Made by a program: the position numbers and the translations under genes
The notes under the pieces: generated by a model
What the model was told of the DNA's origin: nothing
Seen by the model: only the letters and a program-made list of their open reading frames with translations
Databases searched by the model: none
Assembly (NCBI GenBank): GCA_035646395.1
Contig: DASRPK010000288.1
Coordinates: 1 to 64,000, forward strand
Length of the DNA: 64,000 nt
Reading direction: 5' to 3'
Origin: JABWBJ01 sp035646395
GTDB taxonomy: Bacteria; Gemmatimonadota; Gemmatimonadetes; Gemmatimonadales; Gemmatimonadaceae
Part shown: piece after piece, positions 27,457-35,812 of the stretch
Layout: each line of letters begins with the position of its first letter
Position numbering within the stretch: position 1 is the stretch's first letter

Positions 27457-27834
27457 AGAAGCAGTGATCACCGATTTAATGCCGCCCCGCACGTTGAAGT
27501 CTCCGACGACCTGCATCCATCGCGGTTCCACCGCGGCGCTCAAGTCATCCAGGATCCGGTTGACCGCGCGTTCATAAAAAACGGCCGAATCGCGGTAGCT
27601 CCACAAATAGAGCTTGAGACTCTTCAACTCGATGCACTTCGCGGCAGGGATGTACGTGATGTTGATGACGCCGAAATCAGGCGCTCCGCCTTTCAGGAGC
27701 GCGAGCTCCGATGCGTCCGATTCCACGCCGCCAAGCGGACACAACGAAGTGAATTCATGGCAGACCATGTGGATCTCATACGCGCGATCGGCGTACGGAT
27801 TAACAAAGGTCTCCAGCAGTTCTGGCTTGGGCAT
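27385..27834 (-). CDS. queF: NADPH-dependent 7-cyano-7-deazaguanine reductase (preQ0 reductase)
   Basis: A 149-residue type I QueF that reduces preQ0 to preQ1 in queuosine synthesis. Catalytic Cys32 lies in EFTSLCP, Asp53 in PDFG and Glu69 in IELKSLKLYLWSYR, the NADPH-binding region. Two oddities: 18 residues separate CP from PDF where typical enzymes have about 4, and the C-terminus after GGIKSVITA is a GQRPEAGQ-type tail encoded by an intergenic tandem repeat. The upstream spacer (27835-28113) holds hairpins but no recognisable preQ1 riboswitch. A degenerate QueE-like gene lies 1.3 kb upstream. Confidence 0.93.
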   Translation of the reverse strand: MPKPELLETFVNPYADRAYEIHMVCHEFTSLCPLGGVESDASELALLKGGAPDFGVINITYIPAAKCIELKSLKLYLWSYRDSAVFYERAVNRILDDLSAAVEPRWMQVVGDFNVRGGIKSVITASAGQRPGAGQRPEAGQTPEARGQG

Positions 27835-28032
27835 GGACGGAATCTACTGGCTGAAAGTTCCGGCTTCAGGCTCCAGGGAAGGAGACAGACGCGTAGGCGG
27901 AGGTACAAACTGACGCTTGCCGTCGCTCGACTTTCCTGAAGCCTGTGGCCAGAACCACTCTGGCTCTCGGCGTGACAATATTGGCCCTGGCCGACATGGC
28001 CAGTCTGCTACGGGAACCGTAGGTTCGATTCG

Positions 28033-28050
28033 CCGTCGTAAAAACGACGG
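28033..28050. terminator. hairpin between rhomboid-like gene and queF
   Basis: A perfect 7-bp stem (CCGTCGT/ACGACGG) around AAAA, in the 278-base spacer between the two minus-strand genes. It probably acts as terminator or leader structure; no long T-run follows. Confidence 0.5.
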
Positions 28051-28083
28051 TCTTTGCCGCCGCGACACGGCGTGGCGGTACCG

Positions 28084-28104
28084 CCCCCCGGCGACCCCGG
28101 GGGG
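28084..28104 (-). terminator. GC-rich hairpin after the rhomboid-like gene
   Basis: A perfect 8-bp stem CCCCCCGG/CCGGGGGG with a 5-base loop, 10 bases after the rhomboid-like gene's stop codon. Position suggests a transcription terminator, although the T-rich tail is lacking on the minus strand. Confidence 0.55.
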
Positions 28105-28113
28105 CTCTCATTT

Positions 28114-29058
28114 CTAGTCGTTTCGGCGCAATTCGCGCGAACGCTCTTCCAGAATTCGCCGCTCGTCGCCGGTCAGGCTGTCGATGCCTGTCTGGGAAAT
28201 CTTGTCGAGCACCCGATCGAGCTCGGTCAGGCTGTCGCGATCCGCATGCGGCCGGGCTGGTGAGCTGGGCACCGTGGGCACGACGCGCTGCGAGACGGCC
28301 TGCTGGCTTTGCGCCACGATGTCGTCGATGTCGCGCGTGCGCTCCCGATTGCGAGGCATCGAGCGCGGCACTGCCCGCGGTGCCTCGTCAGGCAGGTCCG
28401 GAACGGGATTCACACGCTGGCGCAGGCGATCGAAGCCCGCGCCGGCCGTCGACGTGCGCCAGAACAACCAGGCCGCTGCGAGGCCACCGGCGTGTGTCAG
28501 GTACGCTGCCCCGTTTCCGTCACCGGCTTGCACAGCCCCGACCGCAAGCGTGATGGAAGCCAGAGCCGCCACCAACCACTTCACCTTCACGGGGAATGTG
28601 AGGAAGAGATATACCTCGTCATCCGCCCACCGGAGTGCGTACGCCAATGTCACTCCCAGCGCCGCGCCGGTTGCGCCAATCAACGTGGCATCCCGGACGA
28701 TCAGCACATGCGCCAACCAGCCGCCGAGGCCGCACCACAGGAAGAAGTTCCGGAACGCGCGCGTTCCCCAGGCGTGTTCGAGTCGCGGACCGAAAATGAA
28801 CAGCAGGTACATGTTCAGGAGCAGCGTCCAGAACCCGCTGTGCACGAACATGTGTGTCCCAACGGTCCACCATTGCGACGGCAGCTCGTCGAGACGGAAA
28901 CCCAGCGCGTCGCGCATGTTCGACGCCCCGAAGAGCGTGAACTGGAGGAAAAACACCACCACGTTCAGCGCAACGATCCACTGAACTGCCGGCGTCATGC
29001 GCGGGACAGGCGGCTCCTCGAGCGAGAGCTGCGTCATGGGTTCGCTGGGGCCTTGCAT
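28114..29058 (-). CDS. rhomboid-family membrane protein with Thr replacing the catalytic Ser
   Basis: A 314-residue integral membrane protein with six or so hydrophobic segments. Rhomboid features are THMFVHSGFWTLLLNMY (H73 and N82), FGPRLEHAWGTRAFRNFFLWCG, and H189 in LTHAGG. The GxSG nucleophile motif reads IGATG: residue 130 is Thr (codon ACC) instead of Ser. It is therefore either an inactive pseudoprotease or, less likely, uses Thr as nucleophile. A charged cytoplasmic tail of about 110 residues follows (rich in Pro, Arg, Ser), ending in ERRILEERSRELRRND. It is the last gene of a long minus-strand cluster. Confidence 0.88.
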   Translation of the reverse strand: MQGPSEPMTQLSLEEPPVPRMTPAVQWIVALNVVVFFLQFTLFGASNMRDALGFRLDELPSQWWTVGTHMFVHSGFWTLLLNMYLLFIFGPRLEHAWGTRAFRNFFLWCGLGGWLAHVLIVRDATLIGATGAALGVTLAYALRWADDEVYLFLTFPVKVKWLVAALASITLAVGAVQAGDGNGAAYLTHAGGLAAAWLFWRTSTAGAGFDRLRQRVNPVPDLPDEAPRAVPRSMPRNRERTRDIDDIVAQSQQAVSQRVVPTVPSSPARPHADRDSLTELDRVLDKISQTGIDSLTGDERRILEERSRELRRND

Positions 29059-29150
29059 ATCCTATGTAAACGCGCCCACACCCGATTCTGTTCCGTCGGC
29101 TTGCAACGTCATATCCCGCATGCCTGTACCCCTCCCCTCCCGATCCCGAC

Positions 29151-29810
29151 CTATCGCATTGTCGCCGGCCCGCTCAGGCGAGCCAGGATTCTCAAATCCT
29201 TGTGACGTGCCGAAGCATGCTCCATGAGCGTACTCCAGCGCTTGTCCAGGACACCTCGCTCCGCGGTCGGACCCGGGTGGATCACGATGCTGGTCGCATC
29301 ACTGGCGGAATGTACCTGGTCGACGATCTGCAAATAATCGGCGTCACTCGACTCGTCGGTGCCGGCGATAGTGACTGCGTGAGCGCAACCCAACGATGCT
29401 GCCGAGCGTAACGTCTCAATTACACGCTCCAGCGCCGGCGATGCGGTTGGTGGTTCGATCGTTACCTGGACCAGCGACAGGAATGGATGCAGCAACGCCA
29501 ACGCCTCAGGTCTCTGCCCATCAGTGTCAGCCATGACTTCGGTTCCAGTCGGCAACTGCTTCAGCGCCGCGGCGAGGAAGTCCGCATTGCCGAACGAATC
29601 GCGTCCAGTGACACAGACCGAGTGGTAGATCGTGCGCCCGAGCGCACGCCCCAGTTCGCGCGCGAGCGCATCGGCGGTATACATCTGCGCCGTCTCCGCT
29701 GCTCCCGCGAAACGAATGAAAACCTGGCGCCGTCCCGCCCACACGCCTTGCCGCTGGATTCCCGAGGGAATACCCGCAAGCGCCGCCGCCAGCACCGGTG
29801 TTGCACCCAT
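29151..29810 (-). CDS. QueE-like protein lacking the radical-SAM cysteines
   Basis: A 219-residue protein of no annotated function that I can name with certainty. Its N-terminus (SGIQRQGVWAGRRQVFIRFAGA) parallels the QueE pattern SIQGEGxxxGRPAVFxRLAGC, but the CxxxCxxC cluster motif is absent; only two cysteines occur in the protein. Further on, YHSVCVTGRDSFGNADFLAAAL and TEVMADTDGQ parallel the TGGEP and ETNG elements, and SIVIHPGPTAERG the C-terminal strand. It may be a pseudo-radical-SAM protein derived from 7-carboxy-7-deazaguanine synthase. It starts 4 bases after the ddl stop codon and is co-transcribed with it. Confidence 0.55.
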   Translation of the reverse strand: MGATPVLAAALAGIPSGIQRQGVWAGRRQVFIRFAGAAETAQMYTADALARELGRALGRTIYHSVCVTGRDSFGNADFLAAALKQLPTGTEVMADTDGQRPEALALLHPFLSLVQVTIEPPTASPALERVIETLRSAASLGCAHAVTIAGTDESSDADYLQIVDQVHSASDATSIVIHPGPTAERGVLDKRWSTLMEHASARHKDLRILARLSGPATMR

Positions 29811-29814
29811 CGTG

Positions 29815-30825
29815 TTACGATCTCCCTTCTGTAATGGCGAGTTGAACGATCCGTTCGCACAGCTCGGGAAATGACATCCCGGCTGCTGCCGCCGCCTGCG
29901 GAATGAGACTCAATTCCGTCATGCCGGGAAGCGTGTTCGCCTCCAGACAGAAACAACCACCAGAATCGTCAAGGCGGAAGTCGATCCGCGCGTATCCGCG
30001 CAGCTTCAGGGCCCTGAATGCCAGCACCGCCTGTGCCTGTACGTGCGCCGCGACGGCGGGTTCCAGACGTGCCGGAAACTCCTCCACGGCCATCCCTTTC
30101 GTGTACTTGCACTCGTAGTCGTACAGCTCGTGCTTGGGAATGATCTCGCCTATTGGAAGCGCCTCATTTCCCAGGATCCCGACGGTCAACTCGCGGCCGC
30201 TGATAAAGCGCTCCAGCATGACCTCGTCATCGTACTTGAACGCCTCGGCGATAGCGGTCTCCAGCCCAGCCGGCTCCCGCACAAGCGTTAGGCCCACCGT
30301 GGATCCCTGCTTCGACGGCTTCACCACGACCGGAAAGCCGATCGTGTCCCCCACCTCCTGCACGGACGCCGGCGCCATCAACCAGTCGGCGGTCTGCACT
30401 CCATGGTCGCGGAACAGGCGCTTCGAGACGTCCTTGTCCATCGCCATCGCGCTTCCGAGTTGCCCGGTGCCGGTGTAGCGGACGCCACTGAGGTCGAAGA
30501 GCGCCTGCAGTGTCCCGTCTTCTCCCTGTCCGCCATGGAGGGCGAGAAATACGACATCGGCACCGCGTACCTCCGGCAACGTGCCGAGATTCGGCGAAAG
30601 AGACTGGCGTGCCATGGACGCCAGTGACGCGAGGTCGGGTGGCGCCTGCTGCACACCGGACGCGAGCAGATCCCGTTCGCGGGACGCGTCGATCACACCG
30701 GTCGCGGTGTCGAGCGATGTCACTTCGTGCCCGCGCGAGCGGAGCGCCGCTGCGATCCGGAGGCCGGAGGCAATGGACACGTCGCGTTCCGCCGACGTAC
30801 CACCCATCAAGACTGTGATTCTCAC
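29815..30825 (-). CDS. ddl: D-alanine--D-alanine ligase
   Basis: A 336-residue ATP-grasp ligase. Key stretches are MGGTSAERDVSIASG at the N-terminus, FLALHGGQGEDGTLQALFDLSGVRYTGTG, PVVVKPSKQGSTVGLT, the YDYECKYTKG loop, and EANTLPGMTELSLIPQAAAAAGMSF. It makes the D-Ala-D-Ala dipeptide for peptidoglycan in the cytoplasm. Length is normal. It lies in the minus-strand cluster downstream of mutS and the TonB_C lipoprotein gene. Confidence 0.97.
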   Translation of the reverse strand: MRITVLMGGTSAERDVSIASGLRIAAALRSRGHEVTSLDTATGVIDASRERDLLASGVQQAPPDLASLASMARQSLSPNLGTLPEVRGADVVFLALHGGQGEDGTLQALFDLSGVRYTGTGQLGSAMAMDKDVSKRLFRDHGVQTADWLMAPASVQEVGDTIGFPVVVKPSKQGSTVGLTLVREPAGLETAIAEAFKYDDEVMLERFISGRELTVGILGNEALPIGEIIPKHELYDYECKYTKGMAVEEFPARLEPAVAAHVQAQAVLAFRALKLRGYARIDFRLDDSGGCFCLEANTLPGMTELSLIPQAAAAAGMSFPELCERIVQLAITEGRS

Positions 30826-30856
30826 GCGATCCGTGCAGTGGTTAGGTGGATGAGCG

Positions 30857-31252
30857 TCAACGCCCGGGTCGTAATGTATCCCGGCGCGCGGAATCAGCGG
30901 ACGGCCGCCTGAACTTCACAGGGAGCACAACCGTCTTCCCGATCCGTGCGCCTTCGCTGCGTGCGGGCTGAAACTCGAGGTAGGGAGCGCCAGCAACGGC
31001 CGCCGAATCGAACTCGGCATGACCGGAGGGTTCGGCGACCGTGGTCGACTCCTGCACCACCAGTCCTAACGAGTCGATGTACAGACGAAGGGCGACGTCT
31101 CCCTCGACCCCGGCCTCGTACAGGGCCGGTGGATACACGAACGGCAGCTCCCGCGTCAGCAACGCGGGATCGCTCGAGCTTTCGTCCGCAGATCGCTCTC
31201 CGCAAGCCGACAGAAACACGAGCAGCGCCACCTCCACGCGCCAGTTCTTCAT
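30857..31252 (-). CDS. lipoprotein with a stand-alone TonB C-terminal-like domain
   Basis: A 131-residue protein with a lipobox-type signal (VALLVFLSAC). The remainder reads FVYPPALYEAGVEGDVALRLYIDSLGLVVQESTTV and ends AGAPYLEFQPARSEGARIGKTVVLPVKF, the YP(..)G(x)V...V...G.V pattern of TonB C-terminal domains. It has no transmembrane anchor or Pro-rich spanner, so it is unlikely to be a classical TonB; a small envelope partner is more plausible. The start codon overlaps the mutS stop as ATGA. Confidence 0.78.
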   Translation of the reverse strand: MKNWRVEVALLVFLSACGERSADESSSDPALLTRELPFVYPPALYEAGVEGDVALRLYIDSLGLVVQESTTVAEPSGHAEFDSAAVAGAPYLEFQPARSEGARIGKTVVLPVKFRRPSADSARRDTLRPGR

Positions 31253-33870
31253 CGCGCCTCCTGCCTGGCGATGCGGGCGAGCTCGTCGAGTGTCGATAAC
31301 GCCTCCATGGGTGTCATCTGGTTCGCGTCGATCGCGCGCAACTTTTCCACTGCAGGATGCACGTCGTTGAACAACGCGAGCTGCGCGGGCGGAGTGGCCG
31401 GGTCGGAGGTCACCGACACTGCCCGCGTTACACCAGAGAGACCGGCAACGAGCTGCTCACCCTCGAGGAGGCGAAGCACGGTCCGGGCACGTTGAATCAC
31501 TGACGCTGGCAGCCCCGCCAGGCGGCCGACCTCAATGCCGTACGACCGATCCGCTCCCCCTGGTTGCAACCGGTGGAGGAAGACCACGTCCTCACCGGAT
31601 TCGCGCACCGCGACGTTGAAGTTGCGCACTGCCGGAAGTTCATCCGCCAGTTGCGTGAGCTCGTGATAATGGGTGGCGAACACCGTCTTGCACCCCGCCG
31701 TGTCATGCAGGTGTTCGCTGACAGCCCATGCGATCGAGACGCCGTCGTATGTCGACGTCCCTCGTCCGATTTCGTCGAGCAACACGAGGCTGCGATCACT
31801 CGCCTGGTGAAGGATCGCGCTGGTTTCGGCCATTTCTACCATGAACGTGGATTGTCCACGCACCAGGTTGTCGCTCGCGCCCACGCGGGTGAACAACCGG
31901 TCCACCACGCCAATGCGCGCGCGTGTCGCGGGAACGAATGATCCCGCCTGGGCCATGAGAACGATCAGGCCGACCTGACGCAGCACCGTCGACTTCCCGG
32001 CCATGTTGGGCCCGGTCAGGATGATCATCCGCGCGTCTTTGCGGAGCGTGATGTCGTTCGGGATGAATCGATCACGCGCCATCATCCGTTCCACGACCGG
32101 GTGCCGCCCCGCGACAATCTCGAGATCGAACCGTTCGTCGACCTGCGGCCGCACATACGATTCGGTTGCCGCGACGTGTGCAAAGGAAATCAGGACGTCG
32201 ATCGCCGCGACTCGGGATGCAGCCGCCTGCAGTCGTCCAATCGACCGACCAACACGCTGGCGCAATGCATCGAACAGTTCGCGCTCGCGCTGCTCGATCC
32301 GCTCGGTGGCACCGAGCACTTTCTCTTCGTACTCCTTCAACGCCGGAGTGACGAAGCGCTCTCCGCCCGTCAGCGTCTGGCGCCTCTGGTAGTCGGCCGG
32401 AATGAGGTGCCGGTTCGCGTTGGACACTTCGATGAAATATCCGAAGACGCGGTTGTATCCGACCTTGAGCGACGAGATTCCCGTGCGCTCCCGTTCCGTG
32501 GCCTGGATGCCGGCGATCGAATCCTTCCCGCCGTCCCGCAGGGCGCGCAACTCGTCGAGGGAGGCGTCGATGCCTGACGAGATCGCGTCTTCCTCGCCGA
32601 GCGCCACCGGTGGGCGTTCCACCAGGTGCGACAGGATGTCAGCCCCGATGTCATCGCAATCGTCCCACCCGTCGAGCAGGTCGCCTAACAAGCCTTCGTG
32701 GCCGGCGCGGGAAACGGCGAGCCGGAGGCCCGCGAGGCGGGAGAGGCCCGAGCCGAGGTGTCGCAGCTCTCTCGGGTTGACCCGCGACGCGGCCGTCTTT
32801 GCCGCCAGTCGCTCGATGTCGCGCATCCCGTCGAGCAGCTCACCGATTTCCAGTCGCGCAATCGGGTGGGAAACCAGTGCAGTCACCGCATCCAGTCGCT
32901 TCTCGATGCGCGGCACGGAAAGCAGCGGCGCCAACAGCCATTCCCGCAGCAGTCGTGCGCCCATCGGGGTGGCGGTGCGATCGAGGACGCCCACCAGCGT
33001 TCCCGCCGCATCCGCACCACCGCGCAGCGATTCTACCAGCTCGAGGTTCCGTCGCGTCATTTCATCGAGCGGCATCGCATCGCCGGTGACTTCGATCGAG
33101 GGCCGCATCAAGTGCGGTATCCCACCTGGCTGCAGTTCGCGAAGGTAGCGGATGATGGCGCCGGCGGTTGCGAGCGCGATGTCGTGCGCCCCATCGAGTC
33201 CCAGCCCTTCCGCCGAGTGCAGGCCGAACTGTCGTGTCAGTTCCTCACGGCCGACGTTCGCCTCGAATTCCCACGGTTCGCGCTCGGTGAGCAATACGCC
33301 GTCGACGCCAATCGTCGTGCCGGCTGCGGTCAGTGGATCGCCACGGGCCACCAGGACTTCCCGCGGCGCCAGCCGGCCAAGAAGCGAGGCGGCATCGCGG
33401 CGGTGGCCGATGACGAGCCGGAACGCGCCGGTGGAGACGTCGACGGCGGCGATGCCTAACGACGACCCCGCGGCGCGGATGGCGCAGAGGTAATTGTGGC
33501 GTTCCCCGTCGAGCAGGTCATCGGCATACGCCGCGCCCGGTGTGACGGTCTCCACGACTTCGCGACGCACGATCCCCTTGGCCTGCCGGGGATCCTCGAC
33601 CTGTTCGCAGATGGCGACGCGATACCCTTTCTGGACCAGGCGGCGCAGGTATTCGGTTACCGCCTTCACCGGCACGCCGGCCAGCGGCACGTCCGACGCC
33701 CCGCCGTTGTTCCGCGAGGTCAGCGTCAGGCCCAGTTCCCGCGACGCAACTTCGGCATCGTCGTAGAACATCTCGTAGAAGTCACCCATCCTGAACATCA
33801 GGATGGCGTTCGCGTGCCGCGACTTGATCTGCTGATATTGCTGCATCAGCGGCGTGCCCTCGCGACTCAT
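31249..33870 (-). CDS. mutS: DNA mismatch repair protein MutS
   Basis: An 873-residue MutS. The N-terminal mismatch-binding segment contains TPLMQQYQQIKSRH and ILMFRMGDFYEMF (the Phe-x-Glu recognition motif). The C-terminal ATPase has Walker A GPNMAGKSTVLRQVG, the DEIGRGTSTYDGVSIAWAVSEHL signature, and TVFATHYHELTQLA. Length and order match MutS1. Both ends overlap neighbouring genes by 4 bases: with the SPOR-protein gene upstream and the TonB_C lipoprotein gene downstream, showing translational coupling across the cluster. Confidence 0.98.
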   Translation of the reverse strand: MSREGTPLMQQYQQIKSRHANAILMFRMGDFYEMFYDDAEVASRELGLTLTSRNNGGASDVPLAGVPVKAVTEYLRRLVQKGYRVAICEQVEDPRQAKGIVRREVVETVTPGAAYADDLLDGERHNYLCAIRAAGSSLGIAAVDVSTGAFRLVIGHRRDAASLLGRLAPREVLVARGDPLTAAGTTIGVDGVLLTEREPWEFEANVGREELTRQFGLHSAEGLGLDGAHDIALATAGAIIRYLRELQPGGIPHLMRPSIEVTGDAMPLDEMTRRNLELVESLRGGADAAGTLVGVLDRTATPMGARLLREWLLAPLLSVPRIEKRLDAVTALVSHPIARLEIGELLDGMRDIERLAAKTAASRVNPRELRHLGSGLSRLAGLRLAVSRAGHEGLLGDLLDGWDDCDDIGADILSHLVERPPVALGEEDAISSGIDASLDELRALRDGGKDSIAGIQATERERTGISSLKVGYNRVFGYFIEVSNANRHLIPADYQRRQTLTGGERFVTPALKEYEEKVLGATERIEQRERELFDALRQRVGRSIGRLQAAASRVAAIDVLISFAHVAATESYVRPQVDERFDLEIVAGRHPVVERMMARDRFIPNDITLRKDARMIILTGPNMAGKSTVLRQVGLIVLMAQAGSFVPATRARIGVVDRLFTRVGASDNLVRGQSTFMVEMAETSAILHQASDRSLVLLDEIGRGTSTYDGVSIAWAVSEHLHDTAGCKTVFATHYHELTQLADELPAVRNFNVAVRESGEDVVFLHRLQPGGADRSYGIEVGRLAGLPASVIQRARTVLRLLEGEQLVAGLSGVTRAVSVTSDPATPPAQLALFNDVHPAVEKLRAIDANQMTPMEALSTLDELARIARQEAR

Positions 33871-34709
33871 CTCCGCTCTGCCTCGACGACGATGCCGTCT
33901 ACCCGCGAGGTACGCATGCGCGCCAGCGCCGCCATTGCCGCCGCTCGCGTGGGATACCTCCCGATGCGCACCCGGAACGGCGCCCGATCGCCGACCACGC
34001 GCACATCGAAGCCGCGCTCACGCAGTCGCGTAGCCGTTGCCGTCGCCTCGCGCTTCGCGGAGTACGCCGCCACCTGGATGCTGAACTGCACGCCCTCGGT
34101 GACTGGCGCGGATTCTGGCGTAGGGGGCGCGGTCGTGGTGCTGTCCACGACCAGGGCACGCTCGCACTGCGTGATGTAGTAGTCGAACTGGTTGCGCATT
34201 TCGACTTCGTCCGGCCCGACCAGCGGCCGCGCCGCGTTGAGCGTGGCGCATCCGGCGGCGTAATCCCTTTCTTCCAGCGCCAGACGGCCGCTCCATAAAC
34301 TGGCCCGCACGACATGCCGGCCACGGGGATAGTCACGCAGTGCCCGATCGAACCTGCGGCGCGCGGAATGGCGATCTCCTCGCGCGAGCTCCAGCTGCCC
34401 CAGCGCCAGTAAGGCGTCCGGCGCCCGTGAGGTGAACGGGTGTTCGATCGCAATGCGCAGATAATCGCGTTCGGCATCGGCGGCACTCGTCGCCGATTGT
34501 GCTCGCCAGTAATACACGTCAGCCAGTCGCGGAGACTCCTGAGGCAGCGCCGCCACCAGCGAGTCGGTCAGAACGCGCGCTGACGAGCGATCCCCGGCGA
34601 CGATCAGTCGCTCGATACGGGTGAGCGCGCTATCGACGACATCTTGTGCGTTACCCTGTTGCGCCAGGAACGCGAGCGCTGCGCACGCGCCGACAATGAC
34701 TGGCTTCAT
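33867..34709 (-). CDS. exported TPR/SPOR-domain protein
   Basis: A 280-residue exported protein: signal peptide MKPVIVGACAALAFLAQQGNAQ, a helical tetratricopeptide-like region (residues about 25-180, for example PLADVYYWRAQSATSAADAERDYLRIAIEHP), a Pro/Thr linker and a C-terminal SPOR domain (FSIQVAAYSAKREATATATRLRERGFDVRV, then FRVRIGRYPTRAAAMAALARM). SPOR domains bind glycan strands at the division septum. It overlaps holA upstream and mutS downstream by 4 bases each. Confidence 0.88.
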   Translation of the reverse strand: MKPVIVGACAALAFLAQQGNAQDVVDSALTRIERLIVAGDRSSARVLTDSLVAALPQESPRLADVYYWRAQSATSAADAERDYLRIAIEHPFTSRAPDALLALGQLELARGDRHSARRRFDRALRDYPRGRHVVRASLWSGRLALEERDYAAGCATLNAARPLVGPDEVEMRNQFDYYITQCERALVVDSTTTAPPTPESAPVTEGVQFSIQVAAYSAKREATATATRLRERGFDVRVVGDRAPFRVRIGRYPTRAAAMAALARMRTSRVDGIVVEAERR

Positions 34710-35758
34710 GCGGCTCTACGCTCGCTGTGCGCGCAGAGCGCGAGGACCAGTGATGTCAGCAGCTGTTCCTCGGATGACACGCGCGATTCCTTGGCGGCAA
34801 TGTCGGCGTCGAGCAGGGCGCGCATTGCCTCTTCGAGTTGCGGCGAGGTCCATCGTTGGGTGCCGCGACTCCAGGCCGCAACAGCCTCCTTCCACGGCCG
34901 GCCGGGAAAGGCCTTCCCTTCCTTCAGCAACGAATAGAAGCCCCGCTCGATACCGGCCGGTGGGGTGTTTCGATCTTTCGCCGCACGCCCCCAGGCGATC
35001 GCACACATCTGCGTCGCCAGCGCCATGATCGTGGTGACCACGTTTGCTTTTGCCTGCGAGAGCACGACAGGCACCAGCGGTAGCGCCCGTGCGGCATCGC
35101 GATCGGCGACCGCGTCGAGCAGGTCGGCCAGCGTCTCACCGCTCCGCACGCCCACCACCGCGCGGACGGCGGCTTCGTCGATCGTCGCTCCCCCAGCGTA
35201 ACTGGCCAGCTTGTCCAGTTCCGACGCCAGCCCCGCCAGGTTCGATCCCACGGCTTCGTGGAGCAGCGCGGCGGCGCCTTCGCTGATGCCGACGCCTAAC
35301 GAGGTACCGGCATGGTGGGCGATCCACGCCGGAACACGGTCGTCGGAGAGCGGTTCGAAGTCCACCGCAAAGGCCGACGTGGCGAGCGCGCTGTCGGGTT
35401 TCTCTCCAGCGGGTTCCACGAGCAGCAGCACGGTGTCGGCGGCGGGCCGGGTGAGATACCGCTCCAGCGCCGACCGGGCATCCTTGCGGAGCTCCTGCAC
35501 GTCGCGGATCACGACCATGCGCCGCTCCGCGAACATCGGCGGCGTGGAGAGCGCCGTGTCCACCGCTTCCGCGCTTGTCTCATCGCCGCGGATCAACTCG
35601 AAATTGAAGTCGCGCGTCGACGGGTCCAGCACAGCGGCGATCAATTCACGCGCCGTGCTTTCCTTGAGGAAGTCGTCTTCGCCGCGGAAATAGTAGACTC
35701 GCTCGAACGAGCGGTCGCGCATCGCCTTTCGGAGGGCGCGCTCCACTGCCATCGCCAT
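34706..35758 (-). CDS. holA: DNA polymerase III subunit delta
   Basis: A 350-residue HolA. It starts with the RVYYFRGEDDFLKESTARELIAAV clamp-loader N-terminus, followed by RMVVIRDVQELRKDARSALERYL, VDFEPLSDDRVPAWIAHHA and the helical lid and collar region (ATIDEAAVRAVVGVRSGETLADLLDAVADRD). It opens the beta clamp (dnaN) within the clamp loader. It is the first gene of the minus-strand cluster through mutS and ddl. The 55-base gap to the anti-sigma gene could hold a promoter. Confidence 0.93.
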   Translation of the reverse strand: MAMAVERALRKAMRDRSFERVYYFRGEDDFLKESTARELIAAVLDPSTRDFNFELIRGDETSAEAVDTALSTPPMFAERRMVVIRDVQELRKDARSALERYLTRPAADTVLLLVEPAGEKPDSALATSAFAVDFEPLSDDRVPAWIAHHAGTSLGVGISEGAAALLHEAVGSNLAGLASELDKLASYAGGATIDEAAVRAVVGVRSGETLADLLDAVADRDAARALPLVPVVLSQAKANVVTTIMALATQMCAIAWGRAAKDRNTPPAGIERGFYSLLKEGKAFPGRPWKEAVAAWSRGTQRWTSPQLEEAMRALLDADIAAKESRVSSEEQLLTSLVLALCAHSERRAA

Positions 35759-35812
35759 GGCAACAATATAAGTCGCACCAGCGCATGCTCCCCCGCGGCG
35801 CGAGGCGTGTGA

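Noticed and set aside
27835..28113. preQ1 riboswitch upstream of queF
   Set aside because: No preQ1 aptamer pattern was found; the region holds only simple hairpins.
29632..29956. Other-strand ORFs over the ddl/QueE-like genes
   Set aside because: They are Arg-rich shadows with no domain, signal peptide or ribosome-binding site.
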